Below are positions 52,484-62,479 of a stretch of DNA of 64,000 nucleotides, piece after piece. Position numbers and translations under genes: made by a program. How positions within the stretch are numbered: the first letter of the stretch is position 1; the number at the start of each line of letters is the position of its first letter. The notes beneath the pieces were generated by a model. It was not told where the DNA came from. It ran no database searches and worked only from the letters and a program-made list of their open reading frames with translations. This DNA is from Arion vulgaris. Its lineage: Eukaryota; Mollusca; Gastropoda; Stylommatophora; Arionidae. The DNA lies in contig CM036767.1 of assembly GCA_020796225.1 (NCBI GenBank), positions 17,018,427 through 17,082,426 on the forward strand. Direction: 5' to 3'.

Positions 52484-52745
52484 TAGACAGTCTTTGTAAC
52501 TAAGTGGTTACGCTCTTGCCTTGCGAGAAGAAGATAGTGGGTTCGAATCCTGATCGCGACATTCTATTCACGAGTGTATTTCGTTCCAGAGAACTTTAGA
52601 ATTGTTGCAGGAGCTATAGAGTTCGTGCTTTATGACATTTTCTCTGCAGGTGGCGTGCCATTCTGCGGAGAGGGACCGAGTCTTATGAGTAAACCCGATG
52701 CAATGAAGTCAATCCTTCGGCTTTAAAACTTTAAACCTTTTAAGA
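52484..52745 (+). mobile_element. S6 SINE (tRNA-derived), best head
   Basis: A box region GTAACTAAGTGG and a perfect B box GGTTCGAATCC (about 52540). The body carries GCAGGAGCTATAGAGTTCGT and CTGCGGAGAGGGACCGAGTC. I considered a real tRNA gene but the body and its repetition make it a SINE. Confidence 0.82.
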
Positions 52746-53019
52746 AAGATATTTCTTACCGCTGTTCCTCAAATTGATTTTTATGTAGGGAAACAATCTA
52801 AACAAAGACTAGACTAAATCAATTCTAGACACAAGTGATACCTTTATAACAGCTATTACTGTCACCAGTTATCTCCAGAGACAATCATTGTTTCAAGACT
52901 GGCACACATAATCGCTTTAGTGTACAGTTTGATTAATCAAGGCTTACATCAGGGGTTTCAGTGCTGTAATAAATCCGCGTAACGTTGTCCAAGTCAAATT
53001 ACGGTATCTAATCCTGCTG

Positions 53020-53712
53020 GTTAGGAGCGTCTGGCCGAATGTATTAGAGGGCGGCTTCCATGCGGGAGTTACGGCATCTAATCCTGCTGGTTAGGAGAGT
53101 CTGACCGAATGTATTAGAGGGCGGCTTCCATGCGGAGATCGTGTCTATTCACGGTGGCGTAGGTTGATGTCGTCTCGTGCCAAAGGTACCAGGTCGCTCC
53201 TTCGTGGAGCCATCTGAATATTTTCCAGAGATCCCTGATCTTAGTGTAGGTGAGATCAAGTTCTTAGTCCTATCGGAGACGGACGATAAAACGTAGGTTC
53301 CGTGTTCAATTTGAGCACGTAAAAGAACCATTGGCAGTTCGAAATCGAGAAGAGCAGGCTGGAAAGTCGCTGCCCGGGTAAAATGTATTAGGTAAGATTA
53401 AAAAATAAAATTTCTACATAAATATCTTCACCATCTTCAAAATGACATCGGGGACACTGGATGGTGCTACGTTGCTCGTGCACTGCAGCTGAGATCTTCA
53501 TGTGTAAGAAAGAGATCGGAGCACATATGACTACTCACCGAAGTGCAATGATGATGGTCCTATCAACCAATCAATCAATTCACGGTAAGGCCAAGAATTT
53601 TTTTCTGTCGTGGGCATAAAGAAAATAATAATAACCTGAACAGCTTCACGGTGACTGCACTAGCAATGTGGCCATTACATTCAAGTTCCACCTGTCCTAC
53701 ACCGCCCTCATA
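53020..53712 (+). mobile_element. S7 SINE interrupted by S8
   Basis: The head TCTGGCCGAATGTATTAGAG occurs twice in a 67-bp direct duplication (53027 and 53094). The body resumes at 53586 with AAGGCCAAGAATTTTTTTCT and ends near 53712. Bases 53156-53577 are an S8 insertion. Confidence 0.8.
53156..53577 (+). mobile_element. S8 element, complete, with (AATC)n tail
   Basis: Flanked by ATTCACGGT on both sides (53147-53155 and 53577-53585, within one base), a target duplication inside S7. It starts near GGCGTAGGTTGATGTCGTCT, passes GGAGCCATCT and ATCGGAGACGGACGATAAAA, and ends with GAAGTGCAATGATGATGG and CAATCAATCAATT. A B-box-like GGTTCGCTCC is seen in the copy at 60875-61320. Other copies: 21235-21515, 61930-62100, 62755-62840, 63592-63690. 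Confidence 0.8.
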
Positions 53713-53779
53713 TGCGGTACTACATACACTAACGACGGTTGAAAAAAAATCCTGCTGGCTACTTTAAAAACTATTTTTT

Positions 53780-54028
53780 CATATAAAACTCGACAATATT
53801 CTTCACAAAGCACCTTCATATAGTCTTTTTCATATAAACTCGAAATATTCTTCACAAGCACCTTCATATAGTCTTTTTTCATATAAAACTCGACAATATT
53901 CTTCACAAAGCACCTTCATATAGTCTTTTTTTTCATATAACTTCTTTCTTCTTTGTCGTCACACTGCTACCGGGTTGTTGCCCAGTGTCTTTTTTTTCTT
54001 CATATAACACTCGACAATATTCTTTATA
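53780..54028. repeat. About 50-bp tandem repeat, decayed
   Basis: CATATAAAACTCGACAATAT recurs at about 53780, 53831, 53880 and, after a gap, 54001, with CACCTTCATATAGTC between. It continues after the S3 insertion at 54251-54275. Confidence 0.8.
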
Positions 54029-54038
54029 ACGCACCTTC

Positions 54039-54250
54039 GCCCGCGTGCCCAGCGTGTTCGTAGCGCGTTGGACTACGGGTGACTAGTCCTCTGTAAGTGC
54101 GGGTTCAACTCCGCGGACTGGCAGAAAAGCTACAGGTTCCCCAGATTTACGGTGTTCGTGGCACCGAGCCGAAGGGTTACGATGTCCATGATACCGAGCC
54201 GAAGAGCTTTCAACTCAAGTGCTTCTGGATCGGAAAAAAAAAAAATAATT
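54039..54250 (+). mobile_element. S3 SINE, full length, 10-bp duplication
   Basis: Head GCGCGTTGGACTACGGGTGA, B box GGTTCAACTCC, body GCCGAAGGGTTACGATGTCC, then CAAGTGCTTCTGGATCGG and a poly-A tail. Perfect duplication ACGCACCTTC at 54029-54038 and 54251-54260. This copy is the cleanest S3. Confidence 0.92.
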
Positions 54251-54357
54251 ACGCACCTTCATATACAGTCTTTTTGTTATCTTCTTATCCTGTGGCTGTG
54301 AGACAACACATGATTGGAGTAAAGGAAGAAAGTGTTTTTATACATAGTCTTTTTATA

Positions 54358-54812
54358 TTCTTCTTCTACTTCGAACGCTCCGTATCGACCACTTGTTAAC
54401 CACTCTTTGTGATTTGTATGTGATCTGAGCCTAAGAGCGATTGTACGCTGTGAAAGTTATGCGCCTACAAGTAGGCCAGCACATCCGATTTCTGCGATGG
54501 TTTACATTTACTAGACTAGTCCGAGTGGTTACTGTGGCCCAAATTTGGGGTGTAAAGAATAGAGCCACTGTTACCTGCCACGCATGTCGTAAGAGGCGTC
54601 TAAGGAGGTTTGGCTGAAATTGGATGCATATGTCCTAAACGTGTAGAAGTCTATGCGTTTAGGGTCTACAAACTAATGTGCAACGTATACACATTCTTGG
54701 CAAAGATCAAACATATCATAAAGAGTGATTAAAATTGGTCGTAAAGAACGAACGCAAAGAAGAAGAAGAGACTAGACTAGCTTCCCAAGGTCCTAGCTCT
54801 TACGATGTGAAA
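54358..54812 (-). mobile_element. S4 repeat split by S5
   Basis: 54358-54529 is S4 in reverse (CGAACGCTCCGTATCGACC, ATGCGCCTACAAGTAGGCCA). After the S5 insertion, 54781-54812 continues with CTTCCCAAGGTCCTAGCTCT, the expected S4 order. Confidence 0.8.
54530..54770 (+). mobile_element. S5 repeat, full length, nested in S4
   Basis: Starts at CCGAGTGGTTACTGTGGCCC and ends with GAACGCAAAGAAGAAGAAG. Perfect 10-bp duplication ACTAGACTAG at 54520-54529 and 54771-54780. Defines the S5 ends for this window. Confidence 0.92.
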
Positions 54813-55012
54813 CAGGATTGGATAAAAGAAAGAAAGAAAGACATAGTCTTCTTCATAGAAAGCTCCACTCGTTGGAAATGAAATGCTTGAAGAAGACAGT
54901 GGTGGTCACCAGGAAAGATAGACTACGAAATGAGGACACCAGAAGCAGATGGGAATAACTTCATGCACCGAATACATTGAACGACAACAAATGCAGGGGT
55001 TTGAACATTTAA

Positions 55013-56023
55013 CCCTTAACCATTGGGAAATTATGATTTCGATCATTTATGATCGATGCAACATGCCTATTTAAGTGGCCATAATTTTGTATCCATTTTG
55101 CATTTAAGTTGGTAACATTTATGTTATCTAAAGCAGAACATATGATAATCTAATAAAAATTATTTAAAAATAATTATATATTTTTTAGATGTCTAATCTC
55201 GTTGACTGGAGCACACCTCATTTCCCACTTGCCATTTTGTAGAAACGCCCAAATTAATCCAGCCAGATATCCCCAAATATGTGATAAAATGGATTCTAAT
55301 AACTCAGATTACTGTCCTGATGAAGACACCAGTGATTCTTGAAATATCTATGCTTGGGTCAGATGAACATTCTGTGCCTGTGTCACTATTGACTCTTTTT
55401 GCAAGATGCCCGATAACTTATTACCTGATTATTTTGTCTATCAAATATCATTGCGTAATCATATTTTTGTTCAATAATATCTTTTACTTGCAATGTTTAA
55501 AAATTATATACCTATTTAATGTTTATGTATGCTACTATAAGTGTTAGTTCTTTATGGGCTGCTTACTAGACCAATTCGGCATCATTTTCTCTTGAAGGCC
55601 ATATTTATTGACTTTTTCTTTAAAATATGAAAATATTGAATATTATAAATTTCATGATTACTGCCTTTCACATTTCCCAAATATGTTTAAATTCAGATAT
55701 GTTTTGTAAATATGAAGACTTTAAAAGAATGTAATAAAAGATTCCATTATATTCGTCATACTTATTTTTTCCTTCTTTGTGACTGTAAACAAATTTGTCA
55801 TTTGTAGAATAATCAATCTTTAGACTTTTCATAAGTAGGTCACGGATATCATAAATTACATCACACTTATGTTAAAACCACATATCCTGATAGCCCATCC
55901 AATTAGCTTTCCAACCATTTATAACATGCCTATTTTAAATGCAAATAATTTGTATGGTTGCTAAATATAGAGCAGGGCATCAAAAATATTGAAAAACCTT
56001 AAAAACCTGCCAATGGTTAAGAG
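55013..56023. mobile_element. piggyBac-like non-autonomous element, 1.0 kb
   Basis: Inserted at TTAA, duplicated at 55009-55012 and 56024-56027. Inverted ends CCCTTAACCATTGG and, from the right, CTCTTAACCATTGG (13 of 14). At 55290 one frame reads MDSNNSDYCPDEDTSDS then a stop, like the acidic N-terminus of piggyBac transposases. No DDD catalytic core is seen. It is AT-rich throughout. The paralogous LINE at 60567-60600 shows the empty site with a single TTAA. Confidence 0.88.
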
Positions 56024-56134
56024 TTAATGAGAATAGAATACAACCAACCACCAATAACAGCATACAATAAAAGAGATCAGGTACTAGAGCCAAGGGAAGA
56101 TCAAGAAAAAATGGATAAACAATATCAAAACCCC

Positions 56135-56348
56135 ATTTTTCTTTTTTTTTTTCCCGATCCAGAAGCACTTAATCGTTCAGCTCTTTGGCTCTGTGCCATG
56201 GACATCTTACCCCTTCGGTGCCACGAACACCATACATCTGGATAACCTGTGGATTTTCTGCCAGTCCGCGGAATCGAATCCGCACTCACAGGGAGCTTGT
56301 CACCCGTCGTTCAACGCGTTACGAATACGCTGGTCAGGCGGGCAGAGC
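56135..56348 (-). mobile_element. S3 SINE nested in RTE-d
   Basis: T-rich start (56139-56152), GATCCAGAAGCACTTAATCG, B box complement GCGGAATCGAATCC, head GCGTTACGAATACGCTGGTC. The LINE paralogue is uninterrupted at this point. The target duplication is not clean. Confidence 0.85.
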
Positions 56349-56489
56349 ACATTAAATAAACGTGGATATAACACAACAAGTGCGACTCATCTGACCCTTG
56401 AACGCAAATTAAAGCTCCCACCCCTACGCTTAACGACAAGAGTGGACAAGCAATTCCATCAATCACCTGGGAAAAGACAATAGACAATA

Positions 56490-56735
56490 GACTCTACAAT
56501 ATTCTTCATAAAACACTTTCCCATACCGTTCTTGTTGGTATGAAACTTAACAACACGATCCTTCTTGAAACATATTAATAATCAACATTATCTATAAGAA
56601 ACTAACATAATCCTTTCCACACACAGGACAATGCCGTGGTATGATACAGAGAGGGGGCCGAATCAGGTGGCACCGTAAGGGCATTAGCAGCGAAATCAGA
56701 ATCACAATTGAAGGTTATTTTTAAAGAAAAAACAT
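56490..56735. other. No recognised feature
   Basis: Short unassigned stretch between the RTE-d end and the next MITE. Confidence 0.4.
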
Positions 56736-56739
56736 TTAA

Positions 56740-56957
56740 CCCTTTAGCTGCTAAGGACGTATATATACGTTTTCCCATTCACTTCAAAAGACGCATTAAC
56801 ACGTCTGTTATTATCTCTCCTCTGTGAACTAAAGACGTGTTAACACGTTATACATTGCTACTGTCACTACTATAGACGTACATTCACGTTTGTGACCTAG
56901 AAACAAAGAGTAGCTATTCTTAGCTCAGCCTTCAGAAAGTATGTAGCAGCGAAAGGG
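56740..56957. mobile_element. piggyBac-like MITE, 218 bp
   Basis: TTAA at 56736-56739 and 56958-56961. Inverted ends CCCTTTAGCTGCTA and, from the right, CCCTTTCGCTGCTA. The interior has several copies of an ACGT-centred word (GACGTGTTAACACGTT and variants). No coding capacity. Confidence 0.85.
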
Positions 56958-57114
56958 TTAAGGGGCGGCATTTCATAAGACTTGCGTCATACTGAGAAAA
57001 TACACCGCACGGCCCTGCACACACACAACCTGTTTTCATATACAATTTAACAATATCTCTCACAAATCCCATCACAACCTGGAAACTTTATTAAAAACAG
57101 TTATTACAATATGA

Positions 57115-57287
57115 GGTCGACCCAAGGAGACCCTGAAACGAACTTTGCTGAGAGAGGCAGGAAATATCGGTCTCAGTTCCATGGAGGAGATTGAGCGAGT
57201 TGCCCAGGATAGAGCGGTATGGAGAAATTACTTGCAGGCCCTATGTAACGTATAACGGTACGAGAGGAATTATTATTATTATTATTG
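57115..57287 (+). mobile_element. RTE-a 5'-truncated insertion with 8-bp duplication
   Basis: 173 bp: GGTCGACCCAAGGAGACCC to GGTACGAGAGGAATT and (ATT)n. CAATATGA at 57107-57114 and 57288-57295. Confidence 0.88.
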
Positions 57288-57339
57288 CAATATGAATATA
57301 CTCAACTGAATTCTACGTAATAGTGTAAGCAAAACGTGA

Positions 57340-57595
57340 ATATTAACACGCTAACATAACTATACTGATGGTGCTTTTTAAGTGCCGTGTTCAGTGTTAC
57401 ATCAGAGAGTACATACATCAAATGAAATCAAGTCCGTCAGAAGAATATTAACACACTAACACAATTGTACTGGTACTTCAATCCTAACTGGCTAGAAGAA
57501 CCTAACTTGAAGGATCTGAACGATTAAGTGCTGTGTTCAGTGTTACATCAGAGAATACATACATCAAATGTAATCAAGTCCGTCAGAAGAATTTT
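57340..57595. repeat. Two-copy direct duplication
   Basis: GTGTTCAGTGTTACATCAGA and CAAGTCCGTCAGAAGAAT occur at about 57388-57445 and 57532-57595; AATATTAACACGCTAAC/AATATTAACACACTAAC precede them. Copies differ by an internal 45-bp segment. Confidence 0.8.
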
Positions 57596-57599
57596 CCTA

Positions 57600-58060
57600 A
57601 AATTATTTTATTTCCTTGTGGTTACTGGTTGAACATTTTTATTGGTGCCACTATTCAGTCTTTGAGTTACCCTGGAAGTCTGCCAGTTTCATTTTAGTCA
57701 AAGTACAGAATAGTAAAATAAATATCATTTTATGTTTTCATTTTTCTACAAAATGGATCGAATGATATAAATTCTTTAATTGACAGTTACTGTATGTTGT
57801 ATTATTGCTATTCTCCTTTCTTCTGTTTTTCTACTGCTAGTGTTGTGAAGCGTAGCGCAACAGGTAAAGAGCCGATACCGACAAGCACATGTATGTTGCA
57901 GTGCTACATTAGCAAGGAAAAATAAATAGTAAAATATGAAGAATGTCAATAATTTTTATTTTTTCTTGCAAATGTTATACTGTAATATATATGCTCATAT
58001 CCATACTTACCGTTCAGTCGCTATTATCGCAACCTCTTCACGGTTTTCTCCCTATCTGAC
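57600..58060. other. No recognised feature
   Basis: AT-rich; nothing recognised. Confidence 0.5.
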
Positions 58061-58062
58061 CC

Positions 58063-58190
58063 CAGTGGCGGCTCACCATTAAGGGCCAATGGGGTCGGGC
58101 CCACCAAAATATTATCTAACGTGTATTTATTATTTAACCTAAATTTGTAGTCTGACCCTGTCTGATCACATCAGACTTGTAGGTTTCTGT
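58063..58190. mobile_element. hAT MITE, family CAGTGGCGG, right end lost
   Basis: Left end CAGTGGCGGCTC, then GGGCCCACCAAAATA and AACGTGTATTTATTATTT as in 63377-63538 (opposite orientation of interior to 20338). The right inverted end is missing. Confidence 0.75.
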
Positions 58191-58302
58191 ACATCGCTGG
58201 GAGGGAAAGAAAGATTTTGTGCAGCTAGATCTGAAGTCATGCGGAATTAATTGATTATCGCTTTTGACTCAATCTATCCACCTTCTTGTTGATCATGCTC
58301 CT

Positions 58303-59058
58303 GATTTGTAACCTGCTATTCTCGTTTAGTAAGTAATCTTGTCAGATTTGTAACCTGCTATTCTCGTATAGTAAGTAATCTTGTCAGATTTGTAACCTGC
58401 TATTCTCGTATAGTAAGTAATCTTGTCAGATTTGTAACCTGCTATTCTCGTATAGTAAGTAATCTTGTCAGATTTGTAACCTGCTATTCTCGTTTAGTAA
58501 GTAATCTTGTCAGATTTGTAACCTGCTATTCTCGTTTAGTAAGTAATCTTGTCAGATTTGTAACCTGCTATTCTCGTATAGTAAGTAATCTTGTCAGATT
58601 TGTAACCTGCTATTCTCGTATAGTAAGTAATCTTGTCTGATTTGTAACCTGCTATTCTCGTATAGTAAGTAATCTTGTCAGATTTGTAACCTGCTATTCT
58701 CGTATAGTAAGTAATCTTGTCAGATTTGTAACCTGCTATTCTCGTATAGTAAGTAATCTTGTCAGATTTGTAACCTGCTATTCTCGTTTAGTAAGTAATC
58801 TTGTCAGATTTGTAACCTGCTATTCTCGTTTAGTAAGTAATCTTGTCAGATTTGTAACCTGCTATTCTCGTATAGTAAGTAATCTTGTCAGATTTGTAAC
58901 CTGCTATTCTCGTATAGTAAGTAATCTTGTCTGATTTGTAACCTGCTATTCTCGTATAGTAAGTAATCTTGTCAGATTTGTAACCTGCTATTCTCGTATA
59001 GTAAGTAATCTTGTCAGATTTGTAACCTGCTATTCTCGTTTAGTAAGTAATCTTGTCT
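58303..59058. repeat. 42-bp satellite, exactly 18 copies
   Basis: Unit starts GATTTGTAACCTGCTATTCT and ends GTAAGTAATCTTGTCA. Register is perfect: (59017-58303)/42 = 17. Only two positions vary: TATAG/TTTAG, and CA/CT at the end. See findings for the 7-monomer period. Confidence 0.97.
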
Positions 59059-59059
59059 T

Positions 59060-59560
59060 CTATCTATTTTATTCTCTAATCCTGTTTTGCCTTTCAGGGT
59101 CAGGTTGAAAAAGGAGACACCTGGAGCGAGTCTCTCTATGCACCTTGTCTTTCTTTCTCTTCTCTAATCCTGATTTGCCTCACAGCTTCAGGGTAAGACA
59201 AGATTTCTAGCACGGGCTTTTGTGTGTGCTTTATAAATAGTGTCTTTCGTCGCCTCTATTATCTCTGAGGTCCACATCTTGCGTGGCCGGCCTTTTACTT
59301 TGTATCCACAGTATTGGAGTAACATTGTTCTCTGTTGCACACTGCCTGTTGGTAATCTGTTTATGTGGCCGGACCATTACATTTTTTACTTCTTGATAAA
59401 GTTCAGTACTGATGTTGTACCCAGTTTTTCCTGATGTCTTCATTTCTAAACCGGTCTCTTCTTGTTACTCCCAACATTCTGTGTAGATACTTCATCTCTG
59501 TTGTGACTAGTTTTATTTTATCATTTAATCTTGTGTTGCACTAGATGAAGGTTGCATTCT
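59060..59560 (-). mobile_element. RTE-c LINE fragment
   Basis: On the minus strand: GYNISTELYQEVKNVMVRPH and KQITNRQCATENNVTPI, parallel to 2530-2660, and DVDLRDNRGDERHYL. The 3' tail region appears twice (59085 and 59165). Confidence 0.8.
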
Positions 59561-59747
59561 AAACAACGAATTAAACCATCTTTGTTGTGTTACAAAATCA
59601 TTGACTTATGTTGTCCTTACATTTGTTCTTATAAATCCCTTTCTTACAAAATACATTTTTTGTTGTATTTGTCGCATCATTTCGAACACATTTCATCTAA
59701 CATTATACCTTCTTTCCCTTCTTTTCTTCATTCGCTTAAAATATTAT

Positions 59748-60095
59748 CTAAACTTCACTGTCTTTTGTAGATCTCTCACAACTCTGTGTAGCGTTCTTTC
59801 TAGTTTTGTTTCCCTGTGCCAGTGAGTTTGTTCAATGTACCATAGATAATTGCAGCCATAGTACCATATGTATGATAATGGCAGCCTTGAAATATGTTTC
59901 TTGCTGTCAGTGCAACATTTACATTTACACATTATCTGAATTGCAAGTTATGAATTTTGTAAACATGGGACTGAGTAGATAGAATGCGTCCTGTTTTAAC
60001 ACGACGAATGACAACTTGTTCTAATCTGTACATTTATATAGATGTAGTCGTCTAATGTTAGTAATTGTGACTTTGTGACTGATTTAACTATACGC
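59748..60095 (-). mobile_element. I-b LINE C-terminal fragment, decayed
   Basis: Collinear in nucleotide sequence with 46290-46600 (CTTCACTGTCTTTTGTAG, ATGACAACTTGTTC, AGTCGTCTAATGTTAGTAAT). Multiple frame breaks. Confidence 0.75.
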
Positions 60096-60345
60096 CTACG
60101 TGGTGCTGGGGAACACAAGGGAAGCAGAGAATAGTACCACTGCAACCTACAGTGCATATCGTAAGAGGCGATTGATGTAGGCCCTAGGGATGCTACCCTA
60201 TTAAATAAAAAGCAGTGCAGACATCGAATGTGGTGACCTACTTGTAGGCGCATAACTGGCACAATGTAAAATCGATCTTAGGCTCAGATCATATACAAAA
60301 CACACGTTGACAATGGATAGATAGTAAGCGTTCGAAGAAGAAGAT
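60096..60345 (+). mobile_element. S4 SINE-like repeat with (GAA)n tail
   Basis: ACGTGGTGCTGGGGAACACA, GTAAGAGGCGATTGATGTAG, GCGCATAACTGGCACAATGT, GCGTTCGAAGAAGAAG. It interrupts or abuts the I-b copy to its left. Confidence 0.8.
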
Positions 60346-60429
60346 TTAACTATTATTTTGTAGTGATGATATTTAACTGTTACATTTGTTTGTACAAATT
60401 TGATCTCTTACAGCAACACATCACAGAAA

Positions 60430-60808
60430 GCTCACCACGTGTGAAATGAAATGCTTGAGGAAGGCAGTGGAGTCACCAGGAAAGACAGACTACGAAATGA
60501 GGACATCAAAAGCAGAGTGGGCATAAATTCATGCACCGAATACATCGAAACACAACAAATGCAGTGTTTGGACATTTAATGAGAATGAAATACAACCAAC
60601 CACCAATAGCCGCATACATTAAAAAGAGATCGGGTACTAGAGCTAAGGGAAGACCAAGAAAAGATGGATAGACAATATCAAGACCACACTATATAAACAC
60701 GGATATAACACAAGGGCGACTCATCTGGACCTAGAGCGAAAATTAAAGCTTCCACCCTTACCATTAACGGCAAGGACAGCCAACTACATCTTCCACCTGG
60801 GAATAAAT
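60430..60808 (+). mobile_element. RTE-d LINE 3' end, uninterrupted copy
   Basis: Encodes, with breaks, LTTCEMKCLRKAVE, RKDRLRNEDIKSRVG, PPIAAYIKKRSGTRAKGRPR, IDNIKT and LDLERKLKLPPLPL. It serves as the empty-site reference for the copy at 54861-56482. Confidence 0.85.
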
Positions 60809-60874
60809 AGACGTTTGTTTATTCATGTGCAGCAATTTTACTTAGTTGATTTACTGTTTGTCTCCTGATATTCT

Positions 60875-61320
60875 ACTGTGATTGATTGATTTATTCATTG
60901 ATTGAAAGAACCATCATAATTACACTTCGACAACTAACCATGTGTGCTCCGATTTCTTTCTCACACAGAAAGATCTCTGTTTCAGTGCATAAGCTCTATA
61001 GAACAGTCCTTCATGTAATTTTGAAGATGTTGAAGATGTTTTTGTAGAAATTAAAAAAAATATTTTATAATGAATTTGGCCCAGCCAGCTGCTTTCCAAC
61101 CTGTTCTTCTCGATTTTGAACTGCCAAGGGTTCTTTTGCGTGCTCAAATTGAAGACGGGAACTACGTTTTATCGTCCGTCTCTGATGGGACTAAGAACTC
61201 CATCCTACCTACACTGAGATCAAGGATTCTTGAAACTCTAGAATTCTGAACTTATTTTATATAGATGGCTCCACGAAGGAGCGAACCTGGTACCTTTGGC
61301 ACTAGAGATGAGCACACTTT
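60875..61320 (-). mobile_element. S8 element, complete
   Basis: Minus-strand copy starting near 61320 (GTGCCAAAGGTACCAGGTTC), with GGTTCGCTCC as a B-box-like word, ATCAGAGACGGACGATAAAA in the middle, and the (AATC)n tail at 60878-60905. Confidence 0.82.
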
Positions 61321-61340
61321 CTTCTAGAATCGACCTACTA

Positions 61341-61450
61341 CATACATACATACATACATCATCACACTATACACATACAGATATACAGTACATACATACA
61401 TACTCACACACACACACACACATACATACATTAGTACACGCAAACATACA
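61341..61450. repeat. (CATA)n and (CA)n microsatellite
   Basis: Irregular CATA tetramers with a CA run at 61410-61425. Confidence 0.9.
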
Positions 61451-61614
61451 TGCATACACAACCCCATAAATAGATGCAGTATTGAATTAATAGACGCACA
61501 AAAACACACAATAAACAGGCAAACATACATACAAGCCTTAAGCATAAATTCAACAACGGTGTTATCTCTTACATCGACGAATGATCATTTCCTCGAGCTC
61601 CATCAGTACTCATC

Positions 61615-61870
61615 TTCTTCTTCTTTGATCGCACAATATTGGACACTAGTTAACCGATCTGTGTGATTTGTATGTGATCTGAGTCTAAGAACGATTGTAC
61701 ATTGTGCCAGTTATGCGCCTACAAATCAGCCAGCACATCCGTTTTCTGCGACGCATTTTACTTACTATGGTAGCTTTCCTACATCAGACGCCTCTTGCGA
61801 CATGCCTTGTAGGTCGCAGTGGTACTATTCCTTGCTTCCTTGCGTGTCCCGACAACACACGAGCCCACAA
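61615..61870 (-). mobile_element. S4 SINE-like repeat
   Basis: Starts at the left with the complement of the GAA tail (CTTCTTCTTCTTTGATCG) and runs through ATTGTGCCAGTTATGCGCCT to GTCCCGACAACACACGAGCC. Confidence 0.8.
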
Positions 61871-61929
61871 GTACTCAAACCACGACCTACGTTGAACAAT
61901 CGACTACTTCCAGTAATTCCTGATCACAA

Positions 61930-62100
61930 TATAGGTTAGAACGATTTTATAATCTTATCGGAGACGGACGATAAAATGTAGGTCTTGCCTTCAAGTTGAG
62001 CCCGTAAATTCATCATCATCAAATAGCTTGTTCCGAGCAGAACTTTGCCAGCCCAACAGTTCTCCGGAATTTCTCTCTCGTAGGCCAGAGCCCGTAAAAA
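61930..62100 (+). mobile_element. S8 fragment
   Basis: Contains ATCGGAGACGGACGATAAAA and AAGTTGAGCCCGTAAA of the S8 middle; both ends missing. Confidence 0.6.
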
Positions 62101-62116
62101 CGTTTGACAATTTTAA

Positions 62117-62407
62117 CCCTTTCACACCGTAATTTATTTTATATATCATTTATATTGCAACGCAGTGGCGGCTCGTGTTAAGTTTTGTTGGTGGGGCCAG
62201 ACATATTTTTGTGGGGAAAATCATGGTAATGGGTTAGGTTATAATTTAAGTCATACACGTTTTACATTATTTTGGTGGGGCTCGCCCACTGGCCCTAATG
62301 ACGAGCCGCCACTGTTGCAACGTATACTATATTAGCCAGTGTAACGGCCTTGCGTAATCTTAACAAAATACTGCAAGCCATTAAATGGGCTCAGAGGAGC
62401 GAAAAGG
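62117..62407. mobile_element. piggyBac-like MITE hosting a hAT MITE
   Basis: TTAA at 62113-62116 and 62408-62411. Ends CCCTTTCACACCG and, from the right, CCTTTTCGCTCC. Without the hAT MITE inside it is about 130 bp. Confidence 0.65.
62163..62314. mobile_element. hAT MITE, family CAGTGGCGG, intact
   Basis: 152 bp, inverted ends CAGTGGCGGCTCGT / ACGAGCCGCCACTG, perfect 8-bp duplication TTGCAACG at 62155-62162 and 62315-62322. The cleanest hAT insertion in the window. Confidence 0.95.
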
Positions 62408-62479
62408 TTAAATTGACAAAAGCAAACCGGAAATCTACTGTCTATACAAAAAGATAATTAATATCAATTTAAGATAAAT

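Larger units (their letters stand above)
54861..56482 (+). mobile_element. RTE-d LINE 3' end hosting two insertions
   Basis: Collinear with the uninterrupted copy at 60430-60808. Segments: 54861-55012 (EMKCLKKTVVVTRKDRLRNE), 56028-56130 (IEYNQPPITAYNKRD region), and 56352-56482 (the THLTLERKLKLPPLRL end). The gaps are the piggyBac-like element 55013-56023 and an S3 SINE at 56135-56348. Confidence 0.88.

Noticed and set aside
52484..52560. A genuine tRNA gene
   Set aside because: A and B boxes are good but the sequence continues into the S6 SINE body and occurs in several diverged copies.
61324..61545. Cysteine/tyrosine-rich short secreted peptide ORFs (also 62816-63100)
   Set aside because: They are translations of CATA/CA microsatellites.
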